Made by a program: the position numbers and the translations under genes. Below are positions 58,780 to 64,000 of a DNA stretch of 64,000 bases, one piece after another; within the stretch, counting starts at the first letter, position 1; the number at the start of each line of letters is the position of its first letter. Under the pieces are notes generated by a model, which made no database searches, had not been told where the DNA came from, and was given only the letters and a program-made list of their open reading frames with translations. Origin of the DNA: Alphaproteobacteria bacterium. Lineage in GTDB: Bacteria; Pseudomonadota; Alphaproteobacteria; Sphingomonadales; Emcibacteraceae. The DNA lies in the NCBI GenBank assembly GCA_002401455.1, contig NVTE01000005.1, forward strand, positions 1 to 64,000. Direction: 5' to 3'.

Positions 58780-61700
58780 ATGCTGAGCAATCTTTTTTTC
58801 CGCAACCGTCGCCTGACGGTCCTGACCATTGGTCTGATCCTGGTCGCCGGATTTTCCGCCCTGTCCACCTTGCCCCGGCAGGAGGACCCCAGCTTCTCCC
58901 ACCGCAATGATGCCGTCAACACGCCCTTTCCCGGTGCCAGTGCAGAGCGAGTCGAAGCCCTGGTCACTGAAAAAATTGATGCGCTTTTAAGTGAAATTGA
59001 TGAAATAAAACGGCTGCGCAGTACCTCGCGGACTGGTATGTCCATCGTCTCCATCGAACTTGAGGATTCCATCAGTGGCTCAGAAGCCGAAAATATCTGG
59101 TCCCAGATCCGCGACAAAATGAAAGATGCCGAGCGCACCCTGCCCGAGGGGGCCGGAACCCCTTATCTGATCGACCAGGAAAGTGCCGTCTTTACCTATA
59201 TGGTCGGCCTGACATGGGACCTGCCCTCAGAACCCCAGCTGGATATTCTGGGCCGGTTCGCCAAGGAACTTGAGCGGATCATTTCGCCGATCCCCGGCAC
59301 CGAAGAAACCAAAGTTTTTGGCGAACTTGATGAGGAATTCATCGTCACCATCGACCCGGACGCCCTGGCGTCTGTGGGACTGACGGCCCGGGATGTCTCT
59401 AATGCCATCGCCCGCTCCGATTCGAAAAATTCCGCTGGCCAAATGCGTGGCTCCCGCCATGACCTGATTCTGGAAGTCGGCGGCGAGCTGACCTCCGAGG
59501 AGCGCATCCGCAATATTCCTCTGCGGCAAACTGACGCGGGGACCTTTCTACGGGTCAGAGACGTGGCAGAAGTTCGCAAAGGCTTCCGCGAGCCGGTCTA
59601 TAGCCTGGCCCTGCTTAATGGTGAGCCCGGGATAATAGTGGGCGCCAAGGTCAATAACGCCATCCGGGTTGATCACTGGACGGCACGGCTGCAGACCGAA
59701 GTTGACCAATTCCGCAAAACCCTGCCCGACGGCATCAAGGTCCAGGTTATCTTCAATCAGGATGTCTATTCCACCAAACGCCTGTCGAACCTGCTGGGCA
59801 ATATTCTCATTGGTGCCGTTATCATCGTTCTGGTGATGATCTTCATGATGGGCTGGCGCTCGGCCATTCTGGTGGCCACCGCCCTGCCGCTGACGGTCTT
59901 AATGGTGATGGCCACCTTTAAGGCCATGGATATCCCCCTCCATCAGATGTCGATCACCGGCCTGATCATCGCCCTGGGCCTGCTGATTGATAATGCCATC
60001 GTCGCCGTCGATGAATATCGCAAGGGCCGACGGCTCGGTCATGACGTGGGGATGGCAATCTCAAAAACTGTCAAGCATCTGGCCATACCCCTGCTGGCCT
60101 CAACGGTCACCACCTCCCTGACCTTCATGCCCATTGTGCTGGCCCCCGGCGGCATCGGCGAGTTTATTGGTACCATTGGCCTGGCGGTGATCATCTCGCT
60201 GTTTGCCTCGTTGTTTCTGTCCATGACCATCATTCCGGCCCTGGCGGGATATTTTGACCGGGGCGAATTGCTCCAGGACAATTGCAGCATCCTGCAAAGT
60301 GGCTACAGCAATGTGGCGCTGCGGGAAAAATACCGCGTCGCCCTGCGCTGGTGCATGGCCCATCCGCGCAAAGCGGTGCTGCTGTCGATCACCCTGCCCG
60401 TACTGGGCTTTATGCTCAGCACCACTTTGGTTCAGCAGTTTTTCCCGTCGGTTGACCGGGACCAGTTCCAGATTCAAATGACCCTGCCGCCCCAGGCGAG
60501 CCTGGCCGAGACCACCCGCCAGGTAGCCAAAGCCCGGGCCGTCATGGCAACATATCCGGAAATAATAAAGGATTACTGGGTGGTTGCCGAGACGCCACCG
60601 GCGGTATTTTACAATACCTTTCTCAATCAGGCGGGACTGAACAGTTTTGCCGGTGCCTTTATCAACACCATTTCAGAAGAGGCGACCGCCAGGATCCTGC
60701 CCCAGCTCCAGCGCGACCTGATGGCTGCCCTGCCCGATGCCCGTATTCTGGCGATCCCCTTTGAACAGGGCCCGCCCTTTGAAGCCCCGGTCGAGGTCTT
60801 TCTCTATGGCCAGGACCTGAGAATCCTGTCGGAAAAAGGCGAAGAAATCCGCCGCATCCTGGCCCAGACCATCAATGTCACCTACACCAGTGCCAAAATT
60901 TCCCTGAGCCAGCCCAAACTGGTGTTCATCCCCGATGAAGATGCCGCCGCGGCGGCGGGCCTGACCTTAAACCAGATCGCCGCCCAGCTGAACAGCAGCC
61001 TGGAGGGCCATGTGGGCGGCAGCGTGCTGGAAGGCAATGAAAATCTGCCCGTACGGGTTCAGGTCGGTGGCGAGAATCGGTCAGACCTGTCCAATCTGTA
61101 CAATAATTCCCTGGTGGCGGTGGGCGGCAGCCTGGCGGCTAATAACCAGAATCTGTCCGGCGTACCGCTGAGCACTCTGGGCACACTTGAGCTGGTCCCA
61201 GCCTATAATACCGTCACCCGACGCGATATGCAGCGGCTGAATATTCTTCAGGCCCACATCACGCCCTTCAGCCTGCCGACCACCACCCTGGCCGATTTCC
61301 AGCGGCGCCTGAAGGAGGCCAATTTTGAGCTGCCCGATGGTTACCGCATCGAATTTGGCGGCGAGACCGAAAAACGCTCTGAATCAGAAGGCAAGCTGTT
61401 CTCAACCGTCATGCCGCTCATAGTGGTGATGATGGGCATTTTGGTCCTGGCCTTTAACAGCTTTACCTCGGCCCTGATCATCGGCGGCGTTGCCTTCTTC
61501 AGTTCGGGCCTCGCCCTGCTGGCAATCTGGCTGTTTGGCTATCCTATGGGCTTTACCGGCATCATGGGCACCATGGGCCTGATCGGGCTGGCGATCAATG
61601 ACAGCATCGTCGTGCTCGCCGCCCTACGGGCCAATGAAAAAGCCCGGGCCGCCGATCCCGAGGCGATCGTTGAGATTGTCATCGGTGCCACCCGCCATAT

Positions 61701-61929
61701 CATCTCGACCACCTTGACCACCATTGGCGGATTTTTACCGCTGATCCTCTGGGGCGGGGCCATGTGGCCGCCATTGGCCATCGCCATTTCCGGCGGCATG
61801 GTCGGCGCAACCCTGTTGGCGCTGATCTTCGTGCCCAGCCTCTATTATCTCAGGGTCCGTCGCCGGGCCCGGAAGCTACAGGCCAGAAATGAAAAGCTGG
61901 CGACCCTTAAGGAGATCCAGGCGACCTGA
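58780..61929 (+). CDS. RND efflux permease, non-canonical proton-relay residues
   Basis: A 1049-residue resistance-nodulation-division permease with 12 membrane helices and two large periplasmic loops (PGASAERVEALVTEKIDALLS; VFGELDEEFIVTIDPDALAS). Helix 4 reads GLLIDNAIVAVDEYRKG and helix 10 GLIGLAINDSIVVLAALR, so the AcrB-type Asp-Asp pair is Asp-Asn and the helix-10 Lys is Asn followed by Asp. This is a known pattern for a distinct HAE-1-like branch. It uses proton flow to export a lipophilic or toxic compound. The end overlaps the convergent MATE gene by 23 bases. Confidence 0.94.
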   Translation: MLSNLFFRNRRLTVLTIGLILVAGFSALSTLPRQEDPSFSHRNDAVNTPFPGASAERVEALVTEKIDALLSEIDEIKRLRSTSRTGMSIVSIELEDSISGSEAENIWSQIRDKMKDAERTLPEGAGTPYLIDQESAVFTYMVGLTWDLPSEPQLDILGRFAKELERIISPIPGTEETKVFGELDEEFIVTIDPDALASVGLTARDVSNAIARSDSKNSAGQMRGSRHDLILEVGGELTSEERIRNIPLRQTDAGTFLRVRDVAEVRKGFREPVYSLALLNGEPGIIVGAKVNNAIRVDHWTARLQTEVDQFRKTLPDGIKVQVIFNQDVYSTKRLSNLLGNILIGAVIIVLVMIFMMGWRSAILVATALPLTVLMVMATFKAMDIPLHQMSITGLIIALGLLIDNAIVAVDEYRKGRRLGHDVGMAISKTVKHLAIPLLASTVTTSLTFMPIVLAPGGIGEFIGTIGLAVIISLFASLFLSMTIIPALAGYFDRGELLQDNCSILQSGYSNVALREKYRVALRWCMAHPRKAVLLSITLPVLGFMLSTTLVQQFFPSVDRDQFQIQMTLPPQASLAETTRQVAKARAVMATYPEIIKDYWVVAETPPAVFYNTFLNQAGLNSFAGAFINTISEEATARILPQLQRDLMAALPDARILAIPFEQGPPFEAPVEVFLYGQDLRILSEKGEEIRRILAQTINVTYTSAKISLSQPKLVFIPDEDAAAAAGLTLNQIAAQLNSSLEGHVGGSVLEGNENLPVRVQVGGENRSDLSNLYNNSLVAVGGSLAANNQNLSGVPLSTLGTLELVPAYNTVTRRDMQRLNILQAHITPFSLPTTTLADFQRRLKEANFELPDGYRIEFGGETEKRSESEGKLFSTVMPLIVVMMGILVLAFNSFTSALIIGGVAFFSSGLALLAIWLFGYPMGFTGIMGTMGLIGLAINDSIVVLAALRANEKARAADPEAIVEIVIGATRHIISTTLTTIGGFLPLILWGGAMWPPLAIAISGGMVGATLLALIFVPSLYYLRVRRRARKLQARNEKLATLKEIQAT

Positions 61930-63298
61930 AGTCCTGGTAGGACAAATAATAAAACCGCGCTGTCAGCAGGACGAATGATATAACGCTGGCGACCACCGTG
62001 CTTTCAAAAAGGCCAATCGCGCCCCTATCGTAGGTGAAGGCCAGAATATAGGACAGCGGAATCATAACAATGATATAGCTGAAAAAATACAGGGCGGTCG
62101 GGGCCCAGATATCCCGCCGTCCACGCAGGCCGTTGCCAATCACGGTCTGCAGACTGTCAAATAACAACATCCAGGCCGACAGCACAATCAGTGGCACTGT
62201 GATCACCACCAGATCTGGCTCCCGGGTGAACAGGCTAGCAATCTCAGCCGGATAGAGGATCAGCACCGCCAGCAACGGCACCATCAGGATAATATTGAAC
62301 AGGATACCGCAGGTGCCCGCCAGCAGTAGGTCCCGGTGATCCCGACGGCCCAGGGCAATGCCGACCCGGACCGATGTCGCCCCGGCAATGCCGTAAGCAA
62401 TCATATAGGGGATACCATAGACATTATAGGCGATGGCCACCGCCCCCAGGGTCAAGGCACCAATCCAGCCGGCGAAGATCTCCAGGGTGGCAAAGCCCAT
62501 ATGCTCGGCGCCATTGGTCAGGCCCGAGCCATAGCCGATATGACGCAGCCGCTTCCATTTATGCAGCCGGAAATCAACCTTTTGCCGAATACCAAATTTC
62601 TCATGGCCGGCCATGGTCCAGATATAGATGATCAGACCCAGGGCCAGGCAGGTCCGGACAAAGCTGGTCGCCCAGGCCGAGCCTTCCGCGCCCATAGGAT
62701 CAAACCCCAGATGGCCGTAAACAAACACCCAGTTGAGAAAAATATTGATCACATTGGCCCCCATAATGAAGACCATGCCCGGTAACGGCCGGTTAATGCC
62801 CTCCAGAAAGAAGGTGCAGGCCAGCATCACGCAGGTCATGGGAATGCCGATGGCCACCGCCTGCATCACCACCCCGCCACCGCGGGCGATATCCGCCTCC
62901 TGACCCAGCAACAGCAACAGCGGCTCGCCCATGAAACAGAGGATAAAACCAAACATGCCTAGGACAAATCCGTAGGGCAGCGACCGCTGCCAGATGCGGC
63001 CACAGGCCTTAAAATCCCCGGCGCCAAAGGCATTGGAGGTCAGGACCATGGTGCCCATCATCAGGCCGATGGCGGTGACGATCACCGCCACCACCGGCAC
63101 ATAGGCGATGCTCTGATAGGCCAGTTCCTGGGCCGAATAGCGGCCGACCATAATCGTATCCACGATGCCCATACCCATGATACCAAGGCGCTGAAGCACA
63201 ATAGGAAACGACAGGCGTACCAGTTCCGAGAACTGGCGCTTCAGGCGCTCCCTGATCCAGGGGCTATTATGGGGGTCTGTTGATTGAATATCCGTCAT
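61907..63298 (-). CDS. MATE family multidrug exporter (NorM-like)
   Basis: A 463-residue, 12-helix antiporter. The N-lobe opens SFPIVLQRLGIMGMGIVDTIMVGRYSAQEL (family signature in part), with the repeated C-lobe ending near residue 450. It likely exports cationic drugs by sodium or proton exchange. Starts are possible at 63298, 63310 and 63334; 63298 is chosen because AGAAAAGC-like purine sequence precedes it. The 3' ends of this gene and the RND permease overlap by 23 bases. Confidence 0.92.
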   Translation of the reverse strand: MTDIQSTDPHNSPWIRERLKRQFSELVRLSFPIVLQRLGIMGMGIVDTIMVGRYSAQELAYQSIAYVPVVAVIVTAIGLMMGTMVLTSNAFGAGDFKACGRIWQRSLPYGFVLGMFGFILCFMGEPLLLLLGQEADIARGGGVVMQAVAIGIPMTCVMLACTFFLEGINRPLPGMVFIMGANVINIFLNWVFVYGHLGFDPMGAEGSAWATSFVRTCLALGLIIYIWTMAGHEKFGIRQKVDFRLHKWKRLRHIGYGSGLTNGAEHMGFATLEIFAGWIGALTLGAVAIAYNVYGIPYMIAYGIAGATSVRVGIALGRRDHRDLLLAGTCGILFNIILMVPLLAVLILYPAEIASLFTREPDLVVITVPLIVLSAWMLLFDSLQTVIGNGLRGRRDIWAPTALYFFSYIIVMIPLSYILAFTYDRGAIGLFESTVVASVISFVLLTARFYYLSYQDFRSPGSP

Positions 63299-63420
63299 GC
63301 TTTTCTTCATAGGGCGAAGAAAGAGGAATGTCATTATTTATTTAAGGCTATGTCATAGGGACATGCCAGAAGGCGGGATGTTTTAATTTTCAGGCCAGAG
63401 ACATCGTCCCCCGGCCAACA

Positions 63421-63453
63421 AAAAACCCGCTGAGAGGGGTCAACGGGTTTTTC
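63421..63453. terminator. Terminator downstream of the small Arg-rich gene
   Basis: AAAAACCCG (63421-63429) pairs with CGGGTTTTT (63444-63452); on the minus strand a T-run follows. It begins just past the stop of the 41-residue gene at 63457, marking that gene as a transcribed unit. Confidence 0.82.
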
Positions 63454-63456
63454 GGG

Positions 63457-63582
63457 TCAGGCAAAGGCGGCCAGACGGCGGCTGCGGCGAATTCTGCGGC
63501 TATGACAGCTTGTCAGGGGTTGGGCTTTGACAATCGCATGGTCTGGGTCAGTCTTCTTGCTAAATACATTAAAAAAGGTCAT
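63457..63582 (-). CDS. Small Arg-rich protein, 41 residues (unannotated type)
   Basis: A short frame with all gene signals: ATG 63582 preceded by GGAG at a spacing of about 7 bases, 41 codons, TGA, and a terminator 4 bases after the stop. The protein begins MTFFNVFSKKTDPDH and ends SCHSRRIRRSRRLAAFA. The basic tail could bind nucleic acid or membrane, and the single Cys precedes it. I do not recognise the family. A sigma-54-like promoter is upstream (63632). Confidence 0.65.
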   Translation of the reverse strand: MTFFNVFSKKTDPDHAIVKAQPLTSCHSRRIRRSRRLAAFA

Positions 63583-63631
63583 TGGTTTTCTCCGTAAGTT
63601 ATCTGTTAAAGTGTTTTGATAACCTACACGT

Positions 63632-63647
63632 TGCACAAGCCATGCCA
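63632..63647 (-). promoter_or_regulatory. Sigma-54-like -24/-12 element
   Basis: On the minus strand TGGCATGGCTTGTGCA keeps the essential GG-N10-GC spacing of sigma-54 promoters (consensus TGGCACG-N4-TTGCA), with two mismatches. It would start transcription about 38 bases before the small gene at 63582. No enhancer-binding site was identified. The rest of 63583-63856 is AT-rich with no gene. Confidence 0.4.
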
Positions 63648-63788
63648 GTTTGAGAAAAAATCACATAAAGCACTGATAAATAAGATAAATTGACATAATA
63701 GCCCTGTTTACCACCCCGACCAACAAATCTTAATTAGCAATTTGCACCACAAAATATTTGTATTTTTCACTAATAGTTGGTAAAAAAC

Positions 63789-63814
63789 AAAAAAAATACC
63801 CGACATATGCCGGG
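63789..63814 (-). terminator. Rho-independent terminator of the M1 peptidase gene
   Basis: On the minus strand CCCGGC and GTCGGG (63799-63814) form a 6-bp stem with one G-U pair around AUAU, followed by a long T-run down to 63789. It lies 43 bases past the peptidase stop. Confidence 0.88.
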
Positions 63815-63856
63815 CCTTCTCCTTTAAATCAACCTGCCACAGAGAACATCTGCCTC

Positions 63857-64000
63857 CTATTCACCCAGAATTTTATCCAGAACCCTCTGGGTCATGGGAT
63901 GATAGCCGGGGCGGGCCGGACGATAGATCTCCAGCGCCAACTTCAGGCCTTCCGGCGTCGTCGCCATCTGTTTATACAGCGGGCGGATCAGTTTCAGGCG
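63857..64000 (-). CDS. M1 family aminopeptidase, leukotriene-A4-hydrolase type (C-terminus only)
   Basis: The last 47 residues of a gene running out of the window. The pattern IRPLYKQMATTPEGLKLAL then EIYRPARPGYHPMTQRVLDKIL is the end of the C-terminal helical domain of LTA4H-like M1 peptidases (compare the family motif YHPxxxxxID). The catalytic HExxH part lies outside. Expected role: zinc aminopeptidase trimming peptides in the periplasm or cytosol. Confidence 0.75.
   Translation of the reverse strand, partial: RLKLIRPLYKQMATTPEGLKLALEIYRPARPGYHPMTQRVLDKILGE

Overview
This 64 kb window comes from the chromosome of a Gram-negative alphaproteobacterium. The evidence is the gene order mdh-sucC-sucD-sucA-sucB-lpd, the sdhCDAB cluster beside ethylmalonyl-CoA-pathway genes, the leuCDB-asd and rpsP-rimM-trmD-rplS blocks next to ffh, and many outer-membrane or lipoprotein products (autotransporter, TonB receptor, RND pump). 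The style of the TonB receptor and of the giant Gly-rich autotransporter fits marine or aquatic orders such as Kordiimonadales/Emcibacterales or sphingomonad relatives. That placement is inference. No prophage, insertion sequence, CRISPR array, tRNA or rRNA was seen.

Layout. Positions 1-8363 hold the 3' part of a giant autotransporter adhesin with about 32 Gly-rich repeats and a C-terminal beta-barrel. From 8412 to 18520 there is a polyamine/guanidino-compound catabolic region: a lipoprotein amidohydrolase on +, then on - a puuC-like aldehyde dehydrogenase, an agmatinase-like ureohydrolase, a puuA-like gamma-glutamylpolyamine synthetase, a second lipoprotein amidohydrolase and a class I glutamine amidotransferase, and on + a divergent puuB-like oxidase. 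Three promoter regions here share the palindrome TGTGATCACA (14218, 16946, 17173), which looks like the operator of one dedicated regulon. From 18539 to 26517 come CYTH, aminotransferase V, MAPEG, an S9 peptidase with the relic of a tandem paralogue, an ArsR regulator, and divergent glpK/glpD. From 26538 to 42693 lies central carbon metabolism, almost all on -: mdh-sucCDAB-lpd, zapE, sdhCDAB and mch-mcl2.

From 42890 to 47097 are an M28 peptidase, a deletion relic of an M2 peptidase and a TonB-dependent receptor. From 47355 to 55458 are asd-leuB-leuD-leuC and rplS-trmD-rimM-rpsP, then ffh, all on -. From 55786 to 63298 are a small outer-membrane barrel protein, an acyltransferase with an altered motif, an RND adaptor/permease pair and a MATE exporter. 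The window closes with a 41-residue Arg-rich small gene behind a sigma-54-like promoter and the C-terminus of an M1/LTA4H-type aminopeptidase.

How the genes work together. The polyamine block would convert agmatine or putrescine through gamma-glutamyl intermediates to GABA, and GABA carbon enters the TCA cycle as succinate, whose enzymes fill the middle of the window. The most interesting signals are the shared operator linking the gamma-glutamyl pathway to a YtcJ-type lipoprotein amidohydrolase and a GuaA-type amidotransferase in place of PuuD; the two decayed peptidase genes; the hidden small gene at 63457; and the competing hairpins ahead of leuC.
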